This document shows, piece by piece, positions 53,477 to 62,357 of a stretch of 64,000 bases of DNA (position 1 is the first letter of the stretch; each line of letters begins with the position of its first letter). The notes below the pieces were generated by a model, which worked only from the letters and a program-made list of their open reading frames with translations, did no database searches and was not told the DNA's origin. The DNA is taken from assembly GCA_027489245.1 (NCBI GenBank), contig JAIYAC010000021.1, forward strand, positions 1-64,000. The letters are read 5' to 3'. A program made the position numbers and the translations under genes. This DNA comes from Neisseriaceae bacterium. Its GTDB lineage: Bacteria; Pseudomonadota; Gammaproteobacteria; Burkholderiales; Chromobacteriaceae.

Positions 53477-54568
53477 ATGAAGACCAACCTGCTCGACTTC
53501 AACCTGAACCAGCTGACTGAACACTTTGCCGCAATGGGCGAAAAGCCATTTCGTGCCAAGCAGATCATGCGCTGGATGCACCAGATGGGTGAGGCCGATT
53601 TTGACGCCATGACCGATATCGCCAAAAGCCTGCGTGCCAAGCTGCACGACACGGCGCTGGTGGGCATCCCGGACTTGATGGTGTCGCAGGAATCCGAAGA
53701 TGGTACCCGCAAGTGGCTGCTGGACGTTGGCACCGGCAATGGTGTGGAAACCGTATTTATCCCCGAGGATGACCGCGGCACCTTGTGCATATCATCTCAG
53801 GTAGGCTGTGCGCTGGAATGCACGTTCTGCTCTACCGGCCGTCAGGGCTTCAACCGCAACCTCAGCACCGCCGAAATCATTGGCCAGCTGTGGTGGGCCA
53901 ACAAGGCCATGGGGGTGACGCCGCGTAACGAGCGCGTGATTTCCAATGTGGTGATGATGGGCATGGGCGAGCCCCTGGCCAACTTTGACAACGTGGTCTC
54001 CGCCCTGCAAATCATGCTGGACGACCACGCCTACGGTTTGAGCCGCCGCCGCGTGACGGTGTCTACCTCGGGCATGGTGCCGCAGATGGACCGCCTGAAA
54101 GAGGCCTGTCCGGTAGCGCTGGCGGTATCGCTGCACGCCTCGAATGACCGCATCCGCGACGAGATTGTGCCGCTGAACAAGAAATACCCGCTGAAAGAGC
54201 TGATGGCCGCCTGCCAGCGCTATCTGGTCAAGGCGCCGCGCGATTTCATTACCTTTGAATACGTGATGCTTGACGGGGTGAACGACAGGCCGGAACATGC
54301 TCGCGAGCTTATCGCCCTGGTGCGTGATGTGCCGTGCAAGTTCAACCTGATCCCGTTCAACCCGTTCCCGAACTCCGGTTACGATCGCTCCAGCAATAAC
54401 GCCATCCGCGCTTTCCGCGAAATCCTGCAAGAAGCCGGCTTTATCGTGACCGTGCGCAAAACCCGTGGCGATGATATCGATGCGGCCTGTGGCCAGCTGG
54501 CCGGTCAGGTGCAGGACAAGACGCGGCGTCAGGAAAAGTGGATCCGTATTGCAGAGGATAAAGGCTGA
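53477..54568 (+). CDS. rlmN: Dual-specificity RNA methyltransferase
   Basis: 363-residue radical-SAM enzyme that methylates C2 of A2503 in 23S rRNA and A37 in some tRNAs. The 4Fe-4S motif is CALECTFC within [15 protein letters not shown]. The second catalytic Cys is near residue 340 ([12 protein letters not shown]) and the SAM-binding [13 protein letters not shown] is intact. It is the first gene of the long operon that runs to the end of the window; its stop overlaps the pilW start as TGATG. A decamer copy (53398-53407) lies between ndk and this gene. Confidence 0.97.
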   Translation: MKTNLLDFNLNQLTEHFAAMGEKPFRAKQIMRWMHQMGEADFDAMTDIAKSLRAKLHDTALVGIPDLMVSQESEDGTRKWLLDVGTGNGVETVFIPEDDRGTLCISSQVGCALECTFCSTGRQGFNRNLSTAEIIGQLWWANKAMGVTPRNERVISNVVMMGMGEPLANFDNVVSALQIMLDDHAYGLSRRRVTVSTSGMVPQMDRLKEACPVALAVSLHASNDRIRDEIVPLNKKYPLKELMAACQRYLVKAPRDFITFEYVMLDGVNDRPEHARELIALVRDVPCKFNLIPFNPFPNSGYDRSSNNAIRAFREILQEAGFIVTVRKTRGDDIDAACGQLAGQVQDKTRRQEKWIRIAEDKG

Positions 54569-55308
54569 TGAATAAAACACGTATCCTGGCAGGTTTGCTG
54601 GCGGCGCTATGCGCTGCCCAAGTGGCGTTGGCGGCAGCCCCGCCGCGCGAACTGGCCGAGATGCGTGCCCAGCTGGCTATCGAGTACATGCGTTACGGCA
54701 ATATGCGCGTGGCGCTGGAAAACGCCGATCAGGCCATTGCGGTAGACCCCGGCTTTCAGGCCGGCTATCTGGCCCGCGCCCTGATCTACATGCAGCTGCG
54801 TGTAGATGGCGAGGCCGAGGCGTCTTTTCGCAAAGCGTTATCCATTCAGGCCAGCAACCCGGAAGTGAATAATAACTACGGCTTGTTTCTGTGTAACCGC
54901 CGCCGCTTTGACGAAGCCCTGGCGCGCTTTGATCAGGCCCTGGCCGACCCGTTTTTCTCTGCCCCCCATACTGCGTTGATCAACAAGGCTATCTGTCTGG
55001 GGCAAATGAACCGTAACGACGAGGCCAATCAGCTACTGCTGGAGGCCCTGCGTCGTGCACCGAACGACGTGTCGGCGCTGCGCGAGCTAACGCGCCTGGC
55101 GCTGCAGGGCGGTAATGCGCAGCTGGCACAATTTTATTTTGAGCGGCTGGGCAAGGACGAAAAGCGTTTCGGCCCGGCTGAGCTACTGCTGGGTGTCAAG
55201 CTGGCGCGGCTCAAGAAAGACGCCGCTACCGAGCAGCGCCTGGCCGGCATGCTGAAAAGCCGCCACCCGGATAGCCTAGAAACCCAACAGCTCTTGAGCG
55301 GGACCTGA
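54568..55308 (+). CDS. pilW: Type IV pilus biogenesis/stability protein (TPR pilotin)
   Basis: 246-residue exported protein with a signal peptide (about residues 1-22) and about six tetratricopeptide-like repeats (for example EYMRYGNMRVALENADQAIA and EVNNNYGLFLCNRRRFDEAL). It is the PilW of Neisseria (PilF elsewhere), the outer-membrane pilotin that helps the PilQ secretin assemble. Type IV pili also take up DNA in Neisseriales, so the gene is relevant to the uptake-sequence-like repeats of this window. Confidence 0.9.
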   Translation: MNKTRILAGLLAALCAAQVALAAAPPRELAEMRAQLAIEYMRYGNMRVALENADQAIAVDPGFQAGYLARALIYMQLRVDGEAEASFRKALSIQASNPEVNNNYGLFLCNRRRFDEALARFDQALADPFFSAPHTALINKAICLGQMNRNDEANQLLLEALRRAPNDVSALRELTRLALQGGNAQLAQFYFERLGKDEKRFGPAELLLGVKLARLKKDAATEQRLAGMLKSRHPDSLETQQLLSGT

Positions 55309-55330
55309 TCCCAGGAAGTATGCCCAGGAT

Positions 55331-56170
55331 ATGACCTCTTCTGCTGCACAACAAATCGGCCAGCAACTGCGCGATGCCCGCGTTGAGCGAGGCCTGAGTC
55401 TGCACGACGTGGCCGACCGTCTGAAACTGTCCCTGCGTCAGCTTGAATGGATGGAAGCCGGCGATTTTGCCCGCCTGCCCGGCGCCACCTTTGTCCGCGG
55501 CTTTGTGCGTAACTATGCCCGCTTTCTGGAGCTGGACAGCGCACCGCTGATGGCGCTGCTGGAGCAGGAGTATCCCTCCACGCCGCTAGACCGTGCCCCG
55601 CCGCAGCAAGCGGCCGACGTACAGGTAGCGGCGGGTAACAAATCATGGTGGCTGCTGGTGCCCGCAGTGGTGGTGGCGGCGCTGGTAGCTTGGCAATGGC
55701 AGGGTAGCAGCCCAGAGGCTGTGGCACCGCAGGGCGAGCTGGCACCCATGCTGCACCAGGCCGCCAGTGATGCGCTGGCCAGTGCGCCGCAAAGCGAGCC
55801 CGCCAGTGCCCCTGTGGCCGCCGTAGCCCCGGCGGCCTCTACCGTGGCGAGTGCCAGCCCGGCTAGTGCGGCGGCTGCCTTACCCGCACCGGTAGCCAGC
55901 AAACCGGCCTCTGCCCCTGTGGCGCAGGCGGGCCAGAAAACGGTACGTGTGCAGGCTAGTGGCGACAGCTGGGTGTCCGTGCTGGATGCCGATGGCAAAA
56001 AGCTGGTGTATGGCCTGGTTCGTGCAGGCCAAAGCCAGGAAGTGCGTGGTGTCCCGCCATTCAAGCTGAAAATCGGCAATGCCCCGCAAGTTGTGTTGAG
56101 CTACGACGGGGCCGTGATTGACCTGAAAGACAAGACGCGCGGTGCTACCGCCAAACTGGAATTGAACTGA
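55331..56170 (+). CDS. rodZ: RodZ-like cytoskeletal protein
   Basis: 279-residue bitopic protein with an N-terminal Xre-type helix-turn-helix (about residues 7-75; GLSLHDVADRLKLSLRQLEWME), one transmembrane helix (about 104-121), an Ala/Pro/Ser-rich periplasmic linker and a C-terminal DUF4115 beta domain (VRVQASGDSWVSVLDADGK onward). RodZ links MreB filaments to the elongation machinery and sets rod shape. Its place between pilW and ispG is the usual order in beta- and gammaproteobacteria. Confidence 0.92.
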   Translation: MTSSAAQQIGQQLRDARVERGLSLHDVADRLKLSLRQLEWMEAGDFARLPGATFVRGFVRNYARFLELDSAPLMALLEQEYPSTPLDRAPPQQAADVQVAAGNKSWWLLVPAVVVAALVAWQWQGSSPEAVAPQGELAPMLHQAASDALASAPQSEPASAPVAAVAPAASTVASASPASAAAALPAPVASKPASAPVAQAGQKTVRVQASGDSWVSVLDADGKKLVYGLVRAGQSQEVRGVPPFKLKIGNAPQVVLSYDGAVIDLKDKTRGATAKLELN

Positions 56171-56176
56171 TAGCAG

Positions 56177-57451
56177 ATGGACGCAACGATCAAACGCCGT
56201 AAAACGCTGCAGGTAGCGGTAGGCCATGTGATGGTAGGTTCCGGGCACCCTGTGATGGTGCAGTCGATGACCAATACCGATACCGCCGACGCCGCTGCCA
56301 CGGCACAGCAGGTATTCGAGCTGGCCCAGGCCGGCTCCGAGGTGGTGCGCATCACGGTAAACAGCCCGGAGGCCGCCGCACGCGTCGCCGAAATCCGCCA
56401 GCGCCTGGATGACATGGGTTGCACGGCGCCGCTGGTAGGGGACTTTCATTTTAACGGCGAGCGCCTGCTGAAAGACTACCCGGACTGCGCGCGCGCGCTG
56501 GGCAAGTACCGTATTAACCCCGGCAACGTCGGCAAGGGCGCCAAAGGCGACGACAAGTTTGCCTACATGATCCGTACCGCCACCGAATACGGCAAACCGG
56601 TACGCATCGGCGTGAACTGGGGCAGCCTGGATCAAGCCTTGCTGGCACGCATGCTGGATGCCAATAACCATGCGGCCAACCCCAAGGCGCTGGACGTGGT
56701 GATGCGCGAGGCGCTGATCGTATCGGCGCTGGAATCTGCCGACAAGGCGATGGAGCTGGGCCTGCCCGCCAACCAGATCCTGCTGTCGTGCAAGGTCAGC
56801 AACGTGCAAGACCTGATTGCCGTGTACCGCGACCTGGGCAGCCGCTGCGAGTTTCCGCTGCACCTGGGCCTGACCGAGGCCGGCATGGGCAGCAAGGGCA
56901 TTGTCGCTTCCAGCGCCGCCCTGGCCGTGCTGTTGCAGGAAGGCATTGGCGATACCATTCGTATCTCGCTTACGCCGCAGCCGGGCGAAGCGCGTACCAA
57001 AGAAGTGGTGGTAGCGCAGGAGCTGCTGCAGACCATGGGCTTGCGCTCGTTTACCCCGCTGGTTACCGCCTGTCCGGGCTGTGGCCGTACCACCAGCACT
57101 TTCTTCCAGGAGCTGGCAGACAGCATCCAGACCTTCCTGCGCGAGCAGATGCCCATCTGGCGCCTGCAGTACCCCGGCGTGGAAGACATGAAAGTGGCGG
57201 TGATGGGCTGCGTGGTGAACGGCCCGGGCGAGTCCAAGCTGGCCGATATCGGCATCAGCCTGCCGGGTACCGGCGAAGTGCCGGTGGCACCAGTGTACGT
57301 GGATGGCCAGAAAGACGTGACACTCAAGGGCGACAATATCGCGCTGGAGTTCAAGGCACTGGTGGAAAACTACGTACACACCCGCTACGGCGTGGGCGGT
57401 GCCAAGCGCCGCGAAGTGGTGGCGCGTACCATCCCTATCAAACAGGTTTAA
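56177..57451 (+). CDS. ispG: 4-hydroxy-3-methylbut-2-enyl diphosphate synthase
   Basis: 424-residue iron-sulfur enzyme of the MEP isoprenoid pathway, reducing MEcPP to HMBPP. The N-terminal barrel shows [13 protein letters not shown] and RINPGNVG. The C-terminal cluster domain supplies cysteines in TACPGCGRT and [11 protein letters not shown]. The protein is longer than E. coli IspG (372) by an insert in the middle, as in other betaproteobacteria. It starts six bases after rodZ. The flavodoxin-dependent type is assumed. Confidence 0.96.
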   Translation: MDATIKRRKTLQVAVGHVMVGSGHPVMVQSMTNTDTADAAATAQQVFELAQAGSEVVRITVNSPEAAARVAEIRQRLDDMGCTAPLVGDFHFNGERLLKDYPDCARALGKYRINPGNVGKGAKGDDKFAYMIRTATEYGKPVRIGVNWGSLDQALLARMLDANNHAANPKALDVVMREALIVSALESADKAMELGLPANQILLSCKVSNVQDLIAVYRDLGSRCEFPLHLGLTEAGMGSKGIVASSAALAVLLQEGIGDTIRISLTPQPGEARTKEVVVAQELLQTMGLRSFTPLVTACPGCGRTTSTFFQELADSIQTFLREQMPIWRLQYPGVEDMKVAVMGCVVNGPGESKLADIGISLPGTGEVPVAPVYVDGQKDVTLKGDNIALEFKALVENYVHTRYGVGGAKRREVVARTIPIKQV

Positions 57452-57507
57452 GCCGGTGGCCAGCGTTGGCCGCCGCTGCACACGATCAAGCAAAAGAAAG
57501 TATGAGA

Positions 57508-58779
57508 ATGGCCCAGAAAATCCAGGCTGTGCGTGGCATGAATGATGTGCTGCCGGCAGAGTCGCAGCAGTGGGAATACTTTGAAACCGTTTTGCGCGGC
57601 TGGCTGCACGACTACGGTTACGCCAACATCCGCACCCCTATCGTGGAGCCGACGCCGCTGTTTGTGCGCTCCATTGGCGAAGTCACCGATATCGTTGAAA
57701 AGGAAATGTACTCCTTTGAAGACCGGCTGAACGGCGACCCGCTGACGCTGCGCCCGGAAGGCACTGCCGGCACCCTGCGCGCGGTGGTAGAGCACAACCT
57801 GCTGTACAACACCACGCAAAAGCTGTGGTACATGGGCCCGATGTATCGTCACGAGCGCCCGCAGAAAGGCCGCTATCGCCAGTTCCACCAGATCGGTGTG
57901 GAAGCATTGGGCATGGCCGGCCCGGACATCGATGCCGAAATCATCGCCATGACCGCCGACCTGTGGCAGCGCCTCGGTCTGGCCGCGAGCGTGCAGCTGG
58001 AAATCAACTCGCTGGGTAACAAAGAAGAGCGCGCCGCGCACCGCGAAGCGCTGATCGCCTACCTGGAAAAGCACGTTGATATTCTGGACGAAGACGGCAA
58101 GCGCCGCCTGTACACCAACCCGCTGCGCGTGCTGGATACCAAGAACCCGGCACTGCAGGACATGGCCAATAACGCACCGCGCCTGGCCGACTACCTGGGC
58201 GACACCTCGCGCGCCCACTACGAGGGCTGGAAAGCCATGATCAGCGCGTTGGGTATCCCGTTTGTGGAAAACCCGCGTCTGGTCCGCGGCCTGGATTACT
58301 ACAACCTGTCGGTATTCGAGTGGGTCACCACCGAGCTCGGCGCACAGGGCACCGTGTGTGCCGGTGGCCGTTACGATGGCCTGATCGAGCAGCTGGGTGG
58401 CAAGCCGGCGCCGGGTATCGGTTTTGGCATGGGCATGGAGCGTGTCCTGCTGCTGCTGGCCGAAAAGGGCCTGTTGCCAGCGCGCCGTGCTGCAGATGTG
58501 TTTATCGTGAACCAAGGCACGGGTGCCGCAGCCTACGCCATGCAGCTGGCGCAAGCCCTGCGCGCCGCAGGCTTCAGTGTCGTGCAGAATATGGGCGATG
58601 GCAGCTTCAAGTCGCAAATGAAAAAGGCCGATGGCAGCGGCGCGCAAGTAGCACTGATCATCGGTGAAAACGAAGTAGCAACCGCACAGGTGGCCATCAA
58701 GCCGCTGCGTGCCGATGCTGCCCAGGAAATCGTTGCCGCCGCCGATGTGGTGGCCGCCGTTTCCCGCTTCAAGTCTTAA
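57508..58779 (+). CDS. hisS: Histidine--tRNA ligase
   Basis: 423-residue class II aminoacyl-tRNA synthetase. Motif 2 is visible ([20 protein letters not shown]), the HisA boxes are LVRGLDYYN and [13 protein letters not shown], and motif 3 is [13 protein letters not shown]. The C-terminal anticodon-binding domain is complete. The ATG at 57508 ([10 protein letters not shown]) is favoured over that at 57502 because GAAAG is then correctly spaced. It is the fifth gene of the operon. Confidence 0.97.
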   Translation: MAQKIQAVRGMNDVLPAESQQWEYFETVLRGWLHDYGYANIRTPIVEPTPLFVRSIGEVTDIVEKEMYSFEDRLNGDPLTLRPEGTAGTLRAVVEHNLLYNTTQKLWYMGPMYRHERPQKGRYRQFHQIGVEALGMAGPDIDAEIIAMTADLWQRLGLAASVQLEINSLGNKEERAAHREALIAYLEKHVDILDEDGKRRLYTNPLRVLDTKNPALQDMANNAPRLADYLGDTSRAHYEGWKAMISALGIPFVENPRLVRGLDYYNLSVFEWVTTELGAQGTVCAGGRYDGLIEQLGGKPAPGIGFGMGMERVLLLLAEKGLLPARRAADVFIVNQGTGAAAYAMQLAQALRAAGFSVVQNMGDGSFKSQMKKADGSGAQVALIIGENEVATAQVAIKPLRADAAQEIVAAADVVAAVSRFKS

Positions 58780-58794
58780 TTACAAGGGGGCCGC

Positions 58795-59427
58795 ATGGCT
58801 TACGACCTGCAGGAACAAGAACAGATAGACGCGCTCAAGGGCTTCTGGGCGCAGTGGGGCAAGCTGATCGGCGGCGCCGTGCTGGCCGTATCCCTGGGTT
58901 TTATTGCGTATAAAGCCTGGCATGCCTACGAGAAAAACCAGTCCGAGCAGGCCGCCGTGGTATATGGCCAGCTGGAGCAGCAGCTGCAAGCGGGCCAGCT
59001 GGATAAAGCCAAGGCCACCGTCGCTGCCTTGCAAAAAGACTATGCCGCGTCCGCCTATGCGGCCAACGGTAGCCTGCTGCTTGCCAAGCTGGCGTTTGAG
59101 AGCAAAGAACTGGGCAGCGCCCGCAGTCAGCTGAAGTGGGTGATCGAGCATGCCGACAAGGATGACACCCTGCAAGCGGTAGCCCGTCTGCGTCTGGCTG
59201 CCGTCCTGCTGGACGAAAAACAATACGATGCCGCGCTCGCCGAGCTGGCCATGGCGCACCCTGTCGCGTTTGATGCCATGTTCCTGGACCTGAAAGCCGA
59301 TGTGCTGGTAGCCCGTGGCGACCTGGGTGGCGCCCGCGAAGCCTACAAGGCAGCACTGGCAAAATCCGCACCAGAGGCCCCGGTGCGCGAGTTTATCCAG
59401 GCCAAACTTGACTCTCTGGGGAGCTAA
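58795..59427 (+). CDS. yfgM: YfgM-family membrane-anchored TPR protein
   Basis: 210-residue protein with a short cytoplasmic N-terminus, one transmembrane helix (about residues 21-42) and a periplasmic domain of TPR-like helices. YfgM is an ancillary SecYEG/PpiD chaperone in E. coli and is nearly always encoded just before bamB, as here (2-bp gap). A decamer copy lies in frame as YAAN (59058-59067). Confidence 0.92.
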   Translation: MAYDLQEQEQIDALKGFWAQWGKLIGGAVLAVSLGFIAYKAWHAYEKNQSEQAAVVYGQLEQQLQAGQLDKAKATVAALQKDYAASAYAANGSLLLAKLAFESKELGSARSQLKWVIEHADKDDTLQAVARLRLAAVLLDEKQYDAALAELAMAHPVAFDAMFLDLKADVLVARGDLGGAREAYKAALAKSAPEAPVREFIQAKLDSLGS

Positions 59428-59429
59428 CC

Positions 59430-60569
59430 ATGATGCGCCGACTGTTGCTGTGTGCTGCACTTTTGCCTGCGTTGGGTGGCTGCGCCTCGTGGTTTGAGGG
59501 CGAATCTGCCTATCAGCCTACACCGCTGAAACCGCTGCAAGCGTCTGTGGGGCCAAAGGTACTGTGGCAAACCAGTGTGCCGGATGCTGGTCGTGGCTTG
59601 TTTTCCCCGTTTATCGAACAGGGTAAGCTGTGGGTAGCGGGTACTCATGGCAAAATCCAGCAGCTGGACGCGCAAACCGGTAAAACCCTGCTTACACTGG
59701 ATGTAAAGCAGGCGCTGGTGGCCGGCGTGGCGGCAGATGATGGTTTGCTGTTTGCCGGGAATGATCGTGGCGAATTGCTCGCCGTGAGCGCTGCCGATGG
59801 CAAGCTGGTGTGGAAGCAAACTCTTACCAGCGTGTTGGCCGAGCCGCCACAGCTGGCTGGCCGCGTGTTGGTCGTGCGCGCCGGTGACGGGCGTGTGTCG
59901 GGTTTCGAGCTGAAAACCGGCCGCCAGGTATGGACGCAGTGGCAAGCGCAGCCTGCGCTGACCGTGCGCGCCACCACCCCGCAGATCAAGGTCGAGGGCA
60001 GTGACGTGCTGCTGGTAGGTGAAGCCGCCGGCAAGGTAACGGCTTACGCCGCAGAGCGTGGCGACCAGCTATGGCAGTCTGTGGTGGCCAATGCGCGTGG
60101 TGCCAGCGAGCTGGAGCGCGTTACCGATGTTGTCAGCCAGCCCATGTTTGATGGCCGCCGCGTGTGCGCGGTAGCGTACCAAGGCCGTGTGGCGTGCTTC
60201 GATTCGCGCGGGGGCCAGCAGCTGTGGGCACGCGACCTGAGCAGCAGCCGTGGCCTGGTGTCGGATGGCAAGACCGTTTTCGTGACGGCAGAAGATGGCG
60301 CGATCTGGGCATTTGATGCCGACTCGGGTCGCAACCTATGGAAACAGGACGATTTCCGCTACCGCAATGTGTCTGCCCCGGTAACGCTTGGCGATACATT
60401 GCTGGTAATTGATGGTGAAGGCTATGCACATCTGCTTTCATCCCTTGATGGACGTATAGTTGGCCGCAGTAGCCTGAAAGTAAACGGCACCATGCCACGC
60501 CCGCTGGTAAGCGGCGATGTGGTCTACGTGCTGGATAACAACGGCAACCTGTCCGCGCTGACGAAGTAA
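59430..60569 (+). CDS. bamB: Outer-membrane assembly lipoprotein BamB
   Basis: 379-residue lipoprotein (lipobox LGGC, Cys about 18) folded as an eight-blade PQQ-type propeller; repeated W-x-T/S and G-x-L/V-W/A-F/L blades are visible (VLWQTSVP, LVWKQTL, QVWTQW, QLWQSVV, QLWARDL, NLWKQDD). It is the BamA-binding subunit of the outer-membrane protein insertion machine. Two in-frame ATGs are adjacent at the start (59430 and 59433). It lies between yfgM and der in the conserved order. Confidence 0.95.
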   Translation: MMRRLLLCAALLPALGGCASWFEGESAYQPTPLKPLQASVGPKVLWQTSVPDAGRGLFSPFIEQGKLWVAGTHGKIQQLDAQTGKTLLTLDVKQALVAGVAADDGLLFAGNDRGELLAVSAADGKLVWKQTLTSVLAEPPQLAGRVLVVRAGDGRVSGFELKTGRQVWTQWQAQPALTVRATTPQIKVEGSDVLLVGEAAGKVTAYAAERGDQLWQSVVANARGASELERVTDVVSQPMFDGRRVCAVAYQGRVACFDSRGGQQLWARDLSSSRGLVSDGKTVFVTAEDGAIWAFDADSGRNLWKQDDFRYRNVSAPVTLGDTLLVIDGEGYAHLLSSLDGRIVGRSSLKVNGTMPRPLVSGDVVYVLDNNGNLSALTK

Positions 60570-60579
60570 GTAGTACACA

Positions 60580-61944
60580 ATGAAACCGACTATTGCCCTG
60601 GTGGGCCGCCCGAATGTGGGCAAATCTACACTTTTCAATCGACTGACCCGTAGCCGTGACGCCCTGGTGGCCGACCAGCCGGGCCTGACCCGCGACCGTC
60701 ACTATGGCCATGGCCGTGGCGCCAGCAAGCCCTACCTGGTGGTGGATACTGGCGGTTTCGAGCCGGTAGTGGACGAAGGCATCCTGTTCGAAATGGCCAG
60801 GCAGACGCTGCAGGCCGTGGACGAAGCCGACGCCATCATTTTCCTAGTGGACGGCCGCGTGGGTCTGACCCCGCAGGACAAGATCATCGCCAACCGCCTG
60901 CGCCAGTCCAACCAGCCGGTTTACCTGGCGGTCAACAAGGCTGAAGGCGTGAGCCACGCCATGGCGGCCGCCGAGTTCCACGAGCTGGCGCTGGGCGAGC
61001 CATTGGCGATCTCTGCGTCGCACGGTGATGGTGTGCGCGAGCTGGTTGAGCTAGTGCTGGAAAACTTCCCGGAAGCCGAGGAAGAAGAAAAAGCCCATCA
61101 TCCGAAATTCGTGGTGATCGGTCGCCCGAACGTGGGCAAATCCACGCTGGTCAATGCCGTACTGGGGGAAGAGCGCGTGATCGCTTTCGACCAGGCCGGT
61201 ACGACCCGTGACAGCATCTATATTGATTTTGAGCGCGATGGCCGCAAATACACCATTATCGATACGGCAGGGGTGCGCCGCCGTGGCAAGGTGAACGAAG
61301 CCATCGAGAAGTTCTCGGTGATTAAAACCATCCAGGCCGTGGAAGACGCCAACGTAGCCGTGCTGGTACTGGATGCGCAGCTGGATATTTCCGAGCAGGA
61401 CGCCACCATTGCCGGTTTCGCGCTGGAAGCCGGCCGTGCGCTGGTGGTAGCAGTAAACAAATGGGAAGACCTGGAACTGCACCAGAAAGACACCATCAAA
61501 CGCGATATCCTGCGTAAGCTGGGCTTCCTGGATTTTGCCAAGTTCCACTATATTTCCGCGCTGCAAGGCCGTGGTGTGGGTGACTTGTTCAAATCTATTG
61601 ATGAAGCGTACAAAGCTGCCATGAGCAAGCTGCCTACGCCGAAGCTGACACGTATTCTGCAGCTGGCTACCGAACGCCAGCAGCCGCCACGTGCCGGCCA
61701 GGTTCGACCCAAGCTGCGTTATGCCCACCAGGGTGGTATGAACCCGCCGATTATCGTGATTCACGGTAACTCGCTGGACAAGATTCCGGATAGCTACACC
61801 CGCTATCTGGAAGGCATGTTCCGCAAGGCGTTCCACCTGCAAGGCACACCGCTGCGCGTACAATACAAATCGAATAGCAACCCGTTTGAGGTCGAAGCGA
61901 CAGGTACCAAGGTAAGTTTGCTGCGCCACAAGGGGTTCAAATAG
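60580..61944 (+). CDS. der: GTPase Der (EngA)
   Basis: 454-residue ribosome-assembly GTPase with two tandem G domains and a C-terminal KH-like domain. The first P-loop is [12 protein letters not shown] (about residue 8) and the second [12 protein letters not shown] (about residue 185). The G3 motifs are DTGGF and DTAGV and the G4 motifs NKAE and NKWE. It acts in 50S maturation. It is essential in most bacteria. Confidence 0.97.
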   Translation: MKPTIALVGRPNVGKSTLFNRLTRSRDALVADQPGLTRDRHYGHGRGASKPYLVVDTGGFEPVVDEGILFEMARQTLQAVDEADAIIFLVDGRVGLTPQDKIIANRLRQSNQPVYLAVNKAEGVSHAMAAAEFHELALGEPLAISASHGDGVRELVELVLENFPEAEEEEKAHHPKFVVIGRPNVGKSTLVNAVLGEERVIAFDQAGTTRDSIYIDFERDGRKYTIIDTAGVRRRGKVNEAIEKFSVIKTIQAVEDANVAVLVLDAQLDISEQDATIAGFALEAGRALVVAVNKWEDLELHQKDTIKRDILRKLGFLDFAKFHYISALQGRGVGDLFKSIDEAYKAAMSKLPTPKLTRILQLATERQQPPRAGQVRPKLRYAHQGGMNPPIIVIHGNSLDKIPDSYTRYLEGMFRKAFHLQGTPLRVQYKSNSNPFEVEATGTKVSLLRHKGFK

Positions 61945-61961
61945 TCTGCTGGAATTTTTTA

Positions 61962-61981
61962 TGCTAAAAAGACTGTTAGCA
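61962..61981. other. Small dyad between der and hfq
   Basis: TGCTAA-N8-TTAGCA, between a six-T run (61955-61960) and the hfq leader. It could be a weak hairpin or an operator; a separate hfq promoter within 61945-62032 is possible but I saw no convincing boxes. Confidence 0.35.
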
Positions 61982-62032
61982 CCAGCTCGCTTGTACTGAA
62001 TTACAAAAACTGCATCGAATCGGAGAACAAAA

Positions 62033-62290
62033 ATGAGCGCCAAAGGGCAAATGTTACAAGACCCGTTTCTGAACATCCTGCGTAAAGAGCACGTACCGGT
62101 ATCCATCTACCTGGTAAACGGCATCAAGCTGCAGGGTCAGATCGAGTCGTTTGACCAGTACGTGGTTCTGCTGAAAAACACGGTTACCCAGATGGTGTAC
62201 AAACACGCCATTTCTACCGTGGTTCCTGCCCGCCCAGTGAACATCCCGCACGAGCACCATGGTGCCAAGTCGGACTCGCAAGACGCGTAA
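62033..62290 (+). CDS. hfq: RNA chaperone Hfq
   Basis: 85-residue Sm-like hexameric protein that binds A- and U-rich RNA and promotes sRNA-mRNA pairing. The Sm1 block is [24 protein letters not shown] and the Sm2 signature YKHAIST; the C-terminal tail is short. CGGAG lies eight bases before the ATG. Its presence supports the likelihood of Hfq-dependent sRNAs such as the candidate at 45155-45246. Confidence 0.98.
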   Translation: MSAKGQMLQDPFLNILRKEHVPVSIYLVNGIKLQGQIESFDQYVVLLKNTVTQMVYKHAISTVVPARPVNIPHEHHGAKSDSQDA

Positions 62291-62306
62291 TCCCTAGTCT
62301 TACCCC

Positions 62307-62343
62307 AAGGCTGGCCGGCGTATGCTGGTCAGCCTTCTTTATT
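62307..62343 (+). terminator. Hairpin terminator after hfq
   Basis: 10-bp stem AAGGCTGGCC / GGTCAGCCTT (one G-T pair) with a 10-nt loop, followed by CTTTATT. It would partly separate hfq from hflX. Confidence 0.7.
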
Positions 62344-62357
62344 GAAAGCCCCCCTGC

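Noticed and set aside
55880-57493. 537-codon minus-strand frame opposite rodZ and ispG
   Set aside because: Crosses two well-supported genes; no coding features of its own.
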